In this document: positions 12,047 to 26,100 of the stretch, in pieces | Layout: every line of letters starts with the position of its first letter | How positions within the stretch are numbered: the first letter of the stretch is position 1 | DNA from: Pterobdella sp. o SKG-2022 | Lineage: Eukaryota > Annelida > Clitellata > Hirudinida > Piscicolidae | DNA: 64,000 bases | NCBI GenBank assembly: GCA_964035795.1 | Contig: OZ038320.1 | Location: 22,338,589 to 22,402,588, forward strand | Direction: 5' to 3' | Notes under the pieces: generated by a model | Seen by the model: the letters and a program-made list of their open reading frames with translations, nothing else | Told to the model about the DNA's origin: nothing | Database searches by the model: none | Translations under genes and position numbers: made by a program

Positions 12047-15000
12047 TTGAACATAAATAAAAAAGATTGTCAAAAAAATGAGTTTTCTCTCCACACAAAA
12101 AAAAGTATTTTCTCAAAGTTTAACCCCAAGACGAATAAACGAAACTTTCGAAAATCAACTTTCTTCATATACTCTCTTCCCATTCTATATCTTTTCGATT
12201 TTATATGCGTAATTGCATGTTTTCTTGCGGTTCTATTATCCTCAATATTTGTTTTCTTAATTCGTTAATTAACCGGCCAAAACATAAATATGTTAGACAA
12301 GAGAAAATTACAGTTAAATCAAAAAAACAAAAAACCCACTTCATTTTTAGAAAAATATCCGAAATCGAAAACATCTAAAACCAGTCCATCATTCAAGTTA
12401 ATCAACTATCCCAAGATTTCTCCGCAGATTCCACCTTCCCTCTATGTTAAACCTCTTGAACACATCATTTCTTTGCAGAAACAACATCATAGAAAAGCTT
12501 TCGAATATCTATCAAAAGCTCTAAAACTTGACAATGAAAATTCTAGTAAAATGCATTCTATTCTAAAAATTCTGAAATTCTCATAAACTCAAATAATTTG
12601 CCAGATAAAAACCAAAACGTCATTGTGGATCTTTATTTGAAAGGGATTGAAGAATTAACGAAAGGACTTTAAATTGAAGTAACAGGAGAAGGTATACTAA
12701 AACAAAATAAAAATTTTTCATAACTAACAATTCAACCATGATATAGGTCCTCTATTTTTGAGAGCAAAATACTTACAAAATAAAATGAAGTCCAATTTAT
12801 CACTTGTTCGTAAAAGGCTTGACGTTTTAGGTGAAGAATCTCAAACCTGCATCACTATACAGAAATGCCACCTTACCATCTCGTATGACCTGTTCTTATC
12901 CCCAGTCAAAAGTATCTCCAACTACACCAACAATCCCATCTTCAACAAGTTTCAATTCTCACTTTCCTAGATCCTTAGCGAATCATACCAGACCTCTTTC
13001 TAGACATTGCAGTCAACAAAAAATTTTTGAAAACAACATACCTTTGAATAATTATTGTCATCGATATAATTCACACAATGAAGTGAGTGTTAGCGAAACT
13101 AATAATACACACAAGAATCGTTCTTCATCAAGAGTACGTTAAAAATAAATTCTTTAAATAAATATATATTGTATGATATACAACAGTATGATAAAGAAAT
13201 GAAGAAAAAGGCGACAAACGAAGAAAGTTTCTTCACCAATATTATACTTGATGAAATTATCGATCGAAAACCTGTGGTTTTCTTCTCGGATATAAGTTAG
13301 TAATGAAAACCCCAAAAATTTTTAAAACTTTTGTCATAGTGTTCTGAATTTTAAAAATTTGTTTGTTTTTATAAAAGCAAAATTGTTTTTTCATAGTTCA
13401 TAACCAAAGTACCAAATGAAAGCTTTCAAAAATATAATATCTTTTTTACACTAATAAAAGTCAAATATTTTATGTTTTTTTAGAAAATAAGAGATGAATA
13501 AATAAATATTTGTGTTTTATATTACAATATTTTTGAAAAAGTTTTTTTAAAATGATGATAATATATGTTCAAAAGTTGGTCAAAACACAGCAAAAGAGGC
13601 CCTTCAATAAATCGTAGTTCTTCCTGCTTTGAGGCCTGAAGTATAAATAAAAATATATATTCAAAACTGAAAGTAACTTAATGAATATTTTGAAGTTATT
13701 CAAGGGACTTAGAGCCCCTGCTCGAGGTCTTTTACTGTTTGGACCTCCTGGTAATGGAAAAACTATGCTGGTAAGGATTGACATTAATTTTGAACAAATT
13801 GAAAATTTTTTAGGAATTCCTAGAACATCCAAGTTATTAAAAAAAACATACGATTTTGATGAAAAACTATCTTAGTAATTTGCATATTTTTTTAGCCAAA
13901 AGCTGTTGCCCATGAATCAAACGCTACGTTTTTTTGTATCAGTGCATCTTCTTTAACTTCTAAATATGTTAGTATTTTTTAAATCCAAGATATTAAGAAA
14001 TAAAAAGCAATATTGAATTTTCAGTTAAGAGAAGGTGAAAAGTTGGTACGTTCGCTCTTTTCTGTAGCCAGAGAAATGCAGCCTTCTGTTGTTTTCATAG
14101 GTATTGTAAGCCTTGAAAACTATACTTTCAAAGTGGTTTTGCCTGATGTTTTCAAATTTTCAAATAAAAAAAATTTTTTTTGAAAATAATTTCATTTCTG
14201 CAACACCATGTCAGACGAAATGGATTCTTTGCTGACAGAAAGAAGAGAGGGAGAGCATGAAGCGTCAAAGAGGCTCAAGACAGAGTTTCTGCTGCAGTTC
14301 GATGGGGCGAGTGAATGAAACATTAAAAGTTGAACTAATTTAAAAAAAATAATGTTAAATCAAATGATAATAATAATTTAAGTTTAAATAAAGAGTTACT
14401 AAGACGGAATATTATGTTTATTACGTTGTAGTATTTATATTATAGTTAATTTAATCTTTTTTATCGGATATAAGTCCGGTCGACAATTAAAATTTTTTAC
14501 AATGCCTTACACAAGTTTTATTATAAGAAAAGTTCTAAGCAACAAGCGATAAACACCTTACCAATTATAATGCTCATATATATGTGAACAAATTTTCAAA
14601 CCAGATAAAAAATTGTGGGAAAATAAAATCGTAAAAAAAATTTTAGTTTGAACTCAATAAGCTATTTTCAAAGTCAGACAAATGAAAGAAGTCTCATGCT
14701 ATAAATACAATATCACTTCTGGTTAATATTTTTCATTCAGGTCCACAATAACAGCGAGGACAGAGTGTTAGTAATGGGTGCCACTAACAGACCAAATGAT
14801 CTAGACACGGCTGTCATAAGGTTTTGATAATTATTTAATCATTAGGCTTTTAGCTGGAATTTTTATGAAATATGACATACTCTTTAATGTATCACGTGGA
14901 AAAGGTTAAAACTATTTTTTAGTTATAGGTCTCGACTGTCATTTCTACGCAAACTTCGAATCTATAATATTAATTCACTGTTATACAGCTTATAGTGATG

Positions 15001-16021
15001 GAATCTTTAGTTTCTTTAGAGAAATCTTGTTTCTACAAAAACTTAGTTAACATCAGTTTTAAAATGGCTGTTACTCTCGATGCTCATTTTTAATGTATGA
15101 TAATACGTATAAATCAGTCGTATTATATTTTTTAAGTTGTTTTAATTGGGAAAAATTTTCAATAACTGTAATAATTTTTTTGGGGCTTACTCAAAACTAA
15201 ATTTTTATTTCGATATGAGATCTAAAAAAGTGAACAATTTTGCAAAGGCGTTTCGCTAAAAGAATCTACGTGAGAATGCCCTGTCAACAAACGCGTTGTA
15301 GCATCTTATCAAAACTCCTCCAAACACACAATCCTCTGACTGAACAAGAAATTGAATAACTAACCATGTTAGAAAACGTCATAGTTAATGGAAAAACCTT
15401 TAATAATATGCACAATGATTACAACTTGGCTTGTTTATACCTTGTTTATGGAACTTTAATAATTATTAATGCTGAAACTATTTAGCAAAATTTATAAAAA
15501 TTAATTCAAATAACGACGTGACTCAGATTAACAGAAGGTTATTCAGGCAGTGATTTGACATGCTTGGCCAAAGATGCCGCTCTTGGTCCTATAAGGGGTT
15601 TTAATTCGTTCTTACAATATCTTTTCAGTTTTTAAATATATAATCGTTGATTGATCAATTTTAAACTTTACAGAAATAAGTAGAGAACTTTTGAAATGTA
15701 TGAACATCGAAGAGGTGTGATTTTTAAAAATTATTCTTATAAATATTCAAAATTTTCACAACATGCGAACATCGCAAAATATTTTTAAAAAATTTGTTAT
15801 ACTTTGGCATTGATTAAAGAATTAAACTTATTTTTAATTATATTTATTTAGTTGAGAAGTATTTGCCTAAAAGACTTCATGGATTCGTTGAAGAGAGTTA
15901 GAAAAAGTGTTGTCAAAAACTCCATTGAGCAATACGAACTTTGGAATTGTGAATTTAACATCTTGAAAACTGGTTTGGCCTACATATTTGGCCTACATAA
16001 AGAAGTACCCGCAACTTTTTG
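12047..16021 (+). pseudogene. SPAST: Spastin-like AAA ATPase gene, apparently decayed
   Basis: Spastin is the microtubule-severing AAA ATPase. Recognisable in order: an N-terminal hydrophobic hairpin (FFIYSLPILYLFDF, about 12150-12260), an MIT domain (KAFEYLSKALKLD; LYLKGIEELTKG; LRAKYLQNKMKSN), a variable linker, and the AAA domain: [22 protein letters not shown] with Walker A GPPGNGKT (13738-13765), SNATFFCISASSLTSKY, Walker [49 protein letters not shown], and a spastin-type C-terminal helix ending at a TGA (16019-16021). Introns are kept, so this is not a processed copy. Damage: in-frame TAA at 12670-12672, 13608-13610 and 15357-15359, frame mismatches near 12265, 12815-12870 and between the exon ending near 14307 and that starting at 14750, and no in-frame ATG at the 5' end. 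Walker A and B are intact. Confidence 0.85.
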
Positions 16022-17100
16022 AATTTAATAAAAAAATCAACAAATACAAGCTCAATATGAGGAATTTAGAATCGATTAAAACGAAAGATGTTGAATGAAG
16101 TTGCTGAAAGCTAAGCATGTTTTTGAAAGGCTGTGTTTTATCAGACTCGAGACACAGTTTTGGAAGCTTAATTAATTTTCATAACATTACTTCTTTTGCA
16201 TTTTTTTATAAAAATATATGACTCGTTTTCAAGTGTCATATCTAATAATAAAATTTTTAGACCAGACATGTTAAAAAAAATTTAAATTCATTTCTTGAAT
16301 TCAAATAACTGGCACTTGATTTGATTCTATTGCTCATTGCTTAAAAAAGTAGCTAATTTTCATTTAGTGTGACATTTTGAAGTAATGCATTTTTAAACTA
16401 CTAGTAACTTTTTTGTAAACTTTAGTCTTTTATACTTCAGCTTCCAATTTTATTTGATACTTTTTAACAATAACAAAGTTACTTAATTATGATATTGGTA
16501 TTGAATTAAAGCTCGAATTATATTTTTGATCAACTTCATATTAGTAAACTTTATAAGGATAACAAACAAACGAGCAAACAAACAAACAAACAAAACAAAT
16601 ATACAAACAAACAAATAAAAAACAAATAAACAAACAAACGAATAAAAAAATAACGAGTATTATTATAGTGGCCTAAAGCTGGTAAAGTTTTCACGACTAC
16701 TTCAGTATATGTATATAGTCAGAGTAAATTGGAAAATAAAGATTCTGGTTAATTTATTAATAAAATATACAAAATTTTTAAACATTGAGTGTTATACTTT
16801 TGAAACACAAAAAATCAAAAACTTATTAATTACAGTTTTCAATTATTCTTTACTTAATCCACCTTTAAGCAGTAGTTTAAAAGTTGGTGTACATAAAGTC
16901 TTAAAAGATGCAGATTAAACAACTTTTTTCCTTTAAAACCAAACAGAAATTCAATTGTTTCACTGTGAACAATCTGTTGAAGTTAGCAAATTTTTCAAAC
17001 TTGCCTGTATTTCTTACATCTAATTATTAATTGGTTCATACTTTTTTTAATGGTTTTGTTTCTAATCGTGGTAATCATAGTTTTTTTTCAAATTTTTACA
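16022..17100. other. Spacer with (CAAA)n microsatellite
   Basis: No exon recognised. A CAAA/CAAAT tetranucleotide run occupies about 16560-16650. The 5' end of the following FG-GAP gene is expected near the end of this stretch but could not be placed. Confidence 0.5.
16560..16650. repeat. (CAAA)n microsatellite
   Basis: An imperfect tandem run of AAAC units with occasional AAAT and AAACG variants, about 90 bases long. Confidence 0.9.
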
Positions 17101-17102
17101 TC

Positions 17103-19341
17103 AAGCGGAGACAAGCATGAAATAATAGTAGGTCATTCTGATGGAACCATAAGAATATATGAAATACCGCCTGAAAACGCAACCGAAGCCAAAGTAAGGC
17201 TTTGTTTGTCACACTTTCAATGTATATTCTCATTTTTATTTTCAAAAATTCAAATATTTTAAAGTAGATAGCTATTCTTTATTGATTCTAAACAAATATG
17301 ATCTATAACTTGTAGTGTATTGGTAGCAATGAGACCAAAGGTGGCATAATACAAGGGATTTTAGTAGCAGACCTTACAAGGTTATCCAAGGCTGATTTTA
17401 TAGCTACTGATAATAAAGGGTTTTTGACTATACTTTCAAATCAACAGGTAGATGCTTAAAACTTCAGTATTAGTTAATCTCATTAGAATATTTAAAATTT
17501 ACAGGTTTTATCCAGAAGTTCAATATTTCAATATCCTATAAGTAATCTTCAATACTTAAAAAGTTCTGGTAAGTCTGAAATTTGAAAAATACTTGTAAAA
17601 CTTACATATATCTAATTTTTTTTCCAGCATAAATTTTATTTACTTTTTATAAAACTTTTTTTTTGTTATCAAATGCATATATTTATTGACAACTAAAGAT
17701 TATAAAAACTTTGATTGATTTGACAGAGGGCAGTGCTCATGTGGTTGTGTCAAGTGTGGATGGGGAGGTGTGTGGCTTGCCAGGCCATTCTGAAGGGTGG
17801 AAGATCAGGCTGTCTGATGTGAAGATCATCAAAGTATGATGTTTCAATTTTCATATATTTCATTTTTTTTTAGAATTTTGCTTTAGACAAATAGTTCTGG
17901 ACTAAAATATTTTATAAATGACTTAATAATTATATAAAAACTTCATCATAGTGATATTCAAGCCAGTGAGTTTCAAGATCACTGAAATAAAAAAAAAAGC
18001 GTTGTTTTCAAAGTCATTATTTATTGTTAAATTTATATTCCACTAGGAAATGGGTTTCAAACCTAGAATCAGCAGCCTTTTGACCACAACTCTTAATACT
18101 TCCCACAATACATCAATTGCATACACGCTCATAGCCACTGACTCGCATCATCTCCTTTTCTATCTGCAAGACCATCTCACTTATGTTCTAACGTGTCCCT
18201 TTATTATTACTGCTGTGAGTGTTATGCAATAGTGAAAAGAAATATTTTGTTTATCTATAATCCATTTTCTTAAACTTCAGATAAAAGAAAATACAGCTTT
18301 TTACTGGAGTAATAGTCAATTCTTAAGCTCATGTTTAACAAATTTACTTTTCTAGATGTGTGCAGGTAAGTTTGTTTCAGAAGATGACTTTGAATACCTG
18401 TCTAATGTATCAAACGACACATTCAACTTGTTTGTCTTGCAAACCCAAGTCGCTTTGTCTTCTGACTTTGGCTCAATCTGCCTCATGACCAACTTCCATG
18501 TTTGTTGCATTAAATTAGTTTATAAACACTATTGAATCATTTAAATAAAATAGTTTTTTATAGTCAATAGGGTTGCTTAACCATACGTTTAGTTGAAATA
18601 CAAATTTGATGAATTTTTCGACATTTAAATATTTATATGTTTTTCTTTAGCAGAAAGATGTATTCTTTTAAAATACTACTTTTTTAGATTCTTATTCAAA
18701 TATTCTTCAATTGTGCAGATCTATAATGACGAATACGCTAATGTTGGTTATGCCGTCAAAAGAATGGTGCGTGTGCAAAGCATCCAATCGAATGGTTTAG
18801 ACGCTTTAGTTACATCTGGTAACATCGACAAATACAGTGTAGTTGAAAATGGACAGGTTTTTCTTTTTTTTTTCAATTTTAAATATAATAAAAAACATTT
18901 ATTTCTTAAATAATAAGAGAGGAAAATGATCATTATGTTAAGCAGAAGGGGATTTTTGAGGTTTTCTGGTAGTAAAAGAAAGGGTAGTTCAAGGTTAGCT
19001 TGGAAACGCATGATAACAAGCCATTGTCGCAAACGGGGCTTGGTTATTGAAAATGTCTAAATAGGGTTAAGAGGAGGAAGATGTTAAGATCAGTGAACCT
19101 TTGGGAAATGGAAAATTAATGACAAATAAAATGATGATGAGAATACCTATTTTAATGAGCGAAATGCTTTTTAACCGATAAAATTTTAATTAATTTGTGT
19201 TAATACTGCAAGGTGGTGCTCGAGGTGCCAACCAATGCTTGGGTGAACTGTTTGCAAGTGGCCGATGTTGATGCTGACGGCTGTGAAGAGCTTGTCTTTT
19301 CGTGCATTGATAACTCCATACAAGCGCAGAAGTTTTTATAA
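17103..19341 (+). CDS. FG-GAP / beta-propeller repeat protein (ITFG2-like at best), 5' end missing
   Basis: Six to eight exons read in one consistent frame: about 17103-17193 (EIIVGHSDGTIRIYEI), 17315-17447 (LVADLTRLSKADFIATDNKG), 17506-17570, 17728-17833 (VVVSSVDGEVCGLPGH), 18047-18212, a short exon near 18357, 18367-18498 (ALSSDFGSICLMTNF), 18719-18855 and 19213-19341 (VADVDADGCEELVFSCID, then TAA). The repeated pattern of a buried strand, a DxDxDG-like loop and ELVxxxxDN is that of FG-GAP/beta-propeller blades. ITFG2, a subunit of the KICSTOR complex that recruits GATOR1 to lysosomes, has this make-up and a similar length, but I could not align it residue by residue. No signal peptide or start codon was identified; ATG at 17050 opens a hydrophobic stretch that is probably intron. 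Confidence 0.65.
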
Positions 19342-20187
19342 AGGATTGAAGACTGTGTGTAAAAATTGTTATGTAAATCTTTGAAAGATCTTTTATATTT
19401 GATTTAATTCAGTTTAGAATTTGAAAAAGTTTTCATAAATTCATGCGATGTCTTGGTGATTTTATAAAATACCATGTTTTCTTCAAAAAACTAATTTTTT
19501 GTTTTTCACCTTGAAATATATAGAATGAAGAAAAAATTAAATACGCAGAAGGCTCAAAAATCTGGATTATTAATTAATCAGTATAAAAAATAATGGCTTA
19601 AAATTTCTAGAGATTTATATAATATCAGCAAAACTTTTAGTCATTTTTATGTGTATCTTTCTTCGAGAGACTAATCTTCAATTTGTGTTTATTCAAAATC
19701 ACCAACAACATTAATTATTTATGCATTGAACAAGAAAGAGTTTTGAAGCCAAAAGTTGAATATTGAAATACGCCACAATATAACATAAAAGTAAATATTC
19801 GATAAAATTATAAATATCTATATAGCATGCAGTTCTGCATATTAACATTTTTGTAGTTTGCAGGTTCCACTCACAAAATATATGTATCGAGCCAAAAAAA
19901 ATAAGTTATTCTTCTATTATTTCTTTTTTGTACAGAGTTTTCAACGTTTGTAGACAGCTAACCGACAGTGTCATGTATCCGAGGACACTACCATCCAATT
20001 CGCTTTGTACTAGAAAATTATTTATAATTTTCAGCTGATTAAAAAAATATTTTTTTCGCTTAATGCTTTTTTTATGGTTAAATTATAAATTAAATTCAAG
20101 CTTTGAACAAAAAAGGATTTACCTTACACATGAAACTTGTTCTTAAAACATAAAAGTTGTTTATTACATTCAAATAACTCAATTCAC
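19342..20187. other. Convergent spacer between FG-GAP gene and RPGRIP1L
   Basis: Both flanking genes end here (stops at 19339-19341 plus and 20188-20190 minus), so this stretch carries the two 3' untranslated regions. No other feature seen; very AT-rich. Confidence 0.5.
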
Positions 20188-23100
20188 TCACTCAAAACTT
20201 CTTCATCTAAGACATCTTTTTCTGTTTCGATTATTTTTTTCAAGTCCACTTGTGCTACTCCGATGTCTTCACAGTCATCATCATCGTTTTGAGGCTCGCT
20301 TATCAAAGTAAACTTGATGCTATGAAAGAAGAAGTTAAAAATCACTTATTATTGTAAGTAGAGAAAATTTCAATAAACAAGCAAAATTTATATAAATCAG
20401 TTTATGGTCAAATTCTTTTCTTGGTAAGAATGAATCAAAAATAGTGTCTTGAAAAAAAAACATAAATTAAGCTTGTATGAATGCTATCCAAACCTAGAAT
20501 ATTCAGGGTCTTGGCTGTTGATCATTTCCTTCAAATACTGTCTTTTTGTACTGTTTCCTTTTTCGCCTACGTAAAACTCTGAGCCAATGCACAATTATAA
20601 CAATTTAAACATATAATAGACCCAATAAACTAAAAAAATTCAATTTTTTTCAATAAGACTGTTTTGATATAGAACATTGTAAGATCAACAAACACAAATT
20701 TATTATTTAAAAAAAATTATCACTTGATAATGTAAGCTAGTCTTACAAGAAGCTTTGCGTTTTTTTTTAAATAAACACTTTGTGTTGACATTACAATTTA
20801 ATTTAGGCTATTATACTTCAGGATAGAAAAAAGTTTTATACAAAGTCAATATTGGAAAAAAAGAGAAGTGCAAATTTAATATTAATTTTTTTCATTAACA
20901 AACTTTCTCGGTATCATATTCAGACATCAAAAACAACACATTAAAGTTTTTTTTGGAAGCTGACGATGACGAAAACCTTTGTTGATGATAAATTATCCAT
21001 TGCTTTTTTTGGATAGTTTTAAAACTTGTATTTTAAAAACTGAATTTATTTTATTTTCTTTATTATGTTTCAATAATAAACTATTAATTAATGCAAGTTT
21101 GGAAACAAACCTTTTTTGAAATTGAATTCGATAGGAATGTCAGGTTGTGAAGGCTTGGGCATAGAAACAGGAGTTTCAGTGTTTTCTGGAGACTCACCAA
21201 GGAATTGATAAGCTACATACAACATTTTAACTTTAGAGTCTTGCAATACGGGGGATCCATTATTTAGTCGGACTTTGGTGATTTCAATGCAGATCGTGTC
21301 ATCATTTGTTTTAGAAATAGATATATTTTGATCTTCATTCTCCAGTTCATCTAGTAAAAAAGCTTGTGTGTTTGAAGCTGAAGGATTGTGTGGCTCGGCT
21401 GCTTTGTCATGTGCGTTTATCTTATCATCAATGGTTTCTCGCTCTTCGGACCCTTTGGAGCTTGCTGAGCTATGTATCGACGATCTTTCTCTCAAGATAG
21501 GTTTTTTTGCATTACTTTTTTGTTTCTCTTCTGAATATTGTTGTTCAATATTTTTACTTACCGACTGTAAAATTTTTATAATTTAATAATAGGATAAAAT
21601 GCTTACCTTCACTTCCCATTTCCTTGCTTGTGTCAACAATATCTGTGTGGAATTACAAATAAAACAAAAGATTTTTTATAAAAAAAACACCATTTTTAGT
21701 GATAATTCAAAATCCCCACATTGTTCATCGTTCAAAGGAGAAGTCTTCAAGTTATCGACACTTTTAGGCGAAGAATGGGGAGAATCTTGTTTCATATCAT
21801 TATTATGTTTTGTCGACTTTTTTTTCTCTCCACGAGGCTTTGGTTTAATCACAGATTCATTCTTATGAGCTGCACGGTCCTCCCCCTTCCAAGAAAACAT
21901 CACCTCTATAGTACCCACCACTTCATCGCTACTCTGTTATTGTCATTTATTGAATATACTTTTAGGAGCAAGAACAAACTTTCAAGCTAGAGCATGTGAT
22001 AATATTCACAATAAATTTTTGCTATACAATTATTTAAATTCAGCTTTTCAGAGACTTAAATATTTTTGAGTTTCGTTACATCGAATTTTCAAAATGTACT
22101 CATACATTAAAGTTAAATTAAAGGATATTTAAAATCTTTGTAAACATTTATTGCATATAAGTTAAGCGTTTAAATATTCAATCTTGCGGTAGGCAATTAA
22201 TATAGAATTATAATCATAACTCACATCTATTATTGTGAAAGTATCCTCCAACTGAGATTTATGAAGCAGGAGCCTCAAGGGGATAGTGGCCTGTCCAAAG
22301 CAGGAGGGTTCTCCTGACTCTGATAAGATCATCACAGACAACTTCAAGTCCTTGAAGAGGTTGAAATTTGAATATATTAGGGTCTTTCAAACACATTAGC
22401 AATGATGTGATCGTTTAGTAAGTAAAATGTTTTTGAAATTTTTAGGATTTTCCCCAAGATGTTATGCTTTTTATATAAAATGAAAAAGTTAGATAAAACT
22501 AAATAAAAATTGAATCGTCTAAAATTTTAGGTTGAAAAAATTATTTTAACGTAAGTAAGTTGAAAACTAAATAATTGATTCTATGAATTTTCTTCATTTA
22601 CTGCAGTATTCAAACGCTTTGAAAATATTTTTATTGAACGGATTTATTCGTTGAATTTCTTTTAAATAGAATAAAAAGCTCACTTCTTCGAGATAACTAC
22701 TGAAACCGTTGTTTCCACGAACATCAAACGATCTGACGTCATCGAAAACTGGATTCCTACTATGGGCGATAACAGGGGTGGCATGCTCTTCAAACTCGTG
22801 CAACTTGTAAGATACGTAGCTTGATGGCACATTTGCTGATAATTAAAAATAATTATTTATTTTTAGTTTATATTATGTATATTTATAGCGCGCATTTCAC
22901 AGAATTGGAATCTATTGTTATTTTGAGAAAAAATTATAGAAAATTTTATAACGTTGATGGAAATAGTGCTAACAATTTCTATAAGAATGGAGATCCGAGC
23001 ATCTGACTACATTGACCTCTAAAAAAGGAAACTTTCCATTAGTCCCTACGTCAAGGGATGAATGCTTTTCTTGACTATTTTGTTGACCTTTTTTTGGTGA

Positions 23101-26100
23101 AGTTGAGGATAAATTTTCTTTGTTCGATGAAATTTTATGACCGTTTCTTCCAGAAGTTTTTGGTTGTTCAAAGCTATTTTTCGAATGGATCATCTGCTGA
23201 CGTTTCGGCAACCCTTTTTGTTGGATACTATTATTGAGGTTGTTGTTGTTATTGATCATCTGGGCAGACGTTTGAATGAAGTTTTTTTCAGAGTATAAAA
23301 GGTTGCTTTCCAAATAACCAAGGGCTATGCATCTTTCCTTCAAAAAAATATTTTTTAATTTTAAAAAAAAGGAAGTTTTCAACAGATTAAATTTAATGAA
23401 GTGTCAACAATATTGAAGATACAGACTCTATATTGCCTCAACGCTTGCTCCATCGGCACTTTCAGCCTCACCCAGTAGTCCATCACTGCATATGTCACGT
23501 CGTTGTCGGTGGGTGTAACGCCTTGATATTAAAATTAAATTTTATTAATTAATTAATGCAATTCAACTATTTAGGGCTTCTTGTTTTGAATTTTTTCAAA
23601 TATAATAAAATTTTATCAAAAAATTAAGTTATTAGAACAATTGATTTTACACTAGCCACAATCAAACGAGTATATTTAGAAACACAAATATATTTTATTG
23701 ACATACAAAGCTTTTCATTAAATAAGTAACATTTTCAAGTATTCTCGTTAGAACAATTATTTTCATGCAAAACTAAATTAGCCTAGTAAAAAAGGATTCA
23801 AAATAAACACTTTTTTTAACTAAACAACACGAAGTGTTTTTTATTTTAATGTATAATTATATTTGATAATTAAAATTCGGCTTACAAAAAGCTTCCCATT
23901 GTCCCGTTAATGAAAGTGTTTAATTAACAAAAATTTTTAATTTTAAATAACATCTAATAACCACGACCTAAATGAGATGATGGGAATAGATTGATAAAGA
24001 AGTACCTTTAAGTTGTATGGAACCATGTAGTCTCTCTCCAGGCTGAGTGACCACTTCCCTGCAGGATAACAACACTGATCCTATAGTCTTGAAGTCCTCG
24101 CCGATGTTGTGCTGCAACTCTACTGTGCAAAAATCCTTTCAAAAGACGTAAATCGTATAGTGAGATAAACAAACACAAAGTATTTTAAAGAGATACAAAC
24201 CAAATTAATTGGGAATTTTTGTTTCATTTGAATACATAAAAGTTGTTAAAATTGCATTCATAAGAGTTATATTAGAGGAGCTAACCTTATGGAGATAATG
24301 TATGAAAACGTCGTCAAAGACCACTACATATTGTGATGTGTAATTAAAATCAGCTCTGTGGAGTAGTAGAGGCTTCTGGTTAATCATTCATTTTATTTAT
24401 AGAAATTCAAACTTTACTGAAATAATATGCCTTTTTTTAATTTGGATCTGACTGATGCAGGAATAATAAAATCATTATGTTTAGCGTTTTTCACGTATCT
24501 AGGTTGGTGAAGATAATTATTTTTGAGCATTGGTTTATTTCAAGTTAGTGCGAGCTAAGTAACTCTTTCATTCAATATTTATGTTTAGATAAACTTTCAC
24601 GTACCTAGACTTTACAAAAATTCGGACAATTTCAGTCTGACGCGTCCGAATTTTTGAAAAACTACCGTACTAAAAATTACTTATTAACAAAACGCTTTTT
24701 TCTTTTTTTTTTGTTAACTATATGTGTTTTAGTTGAATTTGAAAATATCTTAAAATAATACTTGGGTCCATTGAGGATGGGCGTGCTTTGCGTTTGGAAG
24801 TCGTAGAAGTCTAGAGTGATGAAGAGGGAAGCAGAGGCGTCGTTCAACAAAGACACAGCCTCTTCTGTCAACTGGGCCTGTGTTGTGGTGGAGCTTCAAT
24901 GAGATTTTAGTTTTAAAATAGATATATAGATGCGCCTAAACCCATATAATACTTTTGAAATGTGTATTTCTAAAAGGTTTTTGCCATCTTCAATCACGTC
25001 AGAGTCATCTTCGCCATCGTTCTCAGCAGACCCTGCTTCTAATAAATACTTTCCTTGACTTCCTCTCCCATAAGCTATATCTTTTAACTGTTCCTCCAGT
25101 TTCTATAAAAATATTATGATAACTGTGTTTTTTAAATTTTCAAAACATTTTTTTATAAAGCGTAACACGATAGTTTTGAAACCAACTTGTGTAAATGAAT
25201 GGATCAGAAGGTATTACTAACCCTGATACGCTGAGCTCTAATGTCAAGCAATTGAGCATATCTGTCCAGTTCAATATCAGTTTCTCTTTTCGAATTCTCC
25301 ATCTTTTTCGACATTGATTCGATCTAGAAGGTAACAAGACATCAAAGTAGTTCGAGAAAAAAACTCAACTGTATGAAATTTTTTATACATTAATTGAAAG
25401 CAAACTTAGCTATTAGTTTCAATAAGTTTATCTTCATCATAAAAGGTTGACTTGTAACAATATTTCAGGGTAGTGCTTGAAAACATTTTGCTATTTTAGT
25501 TGCCATAACAAACGTATTGAAAATTTCAAATCGACGTGAAACTTTGAAATTTTACATGTATAAGGTGTCCCAAAAGTTACAGATTATTAAGAAATGTATA
25601 TACATAATGAATTAAACCTCAGTTTTGCAATCTTTATTCAGTCGGTACTGAACAACCAACATACTCCTTGCTTTTTCCAGTTCATTTATGGCATCCTTCA
25701 GTTGGCATTTAAGACTGCGTATTTCCAAAGTCATTTCTGAAAACCAATATATTTATATCTTACTTTTATAAAATGCTTGATTTTTTTTCACAATGAAATT
25801 TCAAATTAGAAAAAATTTCAAATACATTTATTGAAACCTTAGTTATAATTTTCGATAAGTTTATCTTTATCTTAAAACGTTAGCTATCGTATAAGGTTTT
25901 GAAAAAAATTTAGACCGATTGGTGAATTAAGCTAAGAAAAAAAAACACAAACTGAAAGAATAAACTTAACAAATACATTAGTTAGATGGGAATTGGACAA
26001 ACCATCTTTGTTGGCAGAGGGAACAGACGTGTAAAAGTCTTCATCATTTCCAGATTTTCGCTTCTTCACCAATGCTAATGCCTCTATGAACTCACTGTGG

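Noticed and set aside
12670..15359. Reassigned genetic code in which TAA is a sense codon, to explain the spastin stops
   Set aside because: The three TAA codons fall at unlike residues (Ala, Glu and Gln positions), clearly assigned genes (ENGASE, FKBP2, UNC93-like, KIF9) show none inside their exons, and several genes here use TAA as their stop.
22969..23382. Separate 137-aa gene on the minus strand
   Set aside because: It is one or two exons of RPGRIP1L with flanking intron; the C2-domain start LEVNVVRCSDL joins the next exon in phase.
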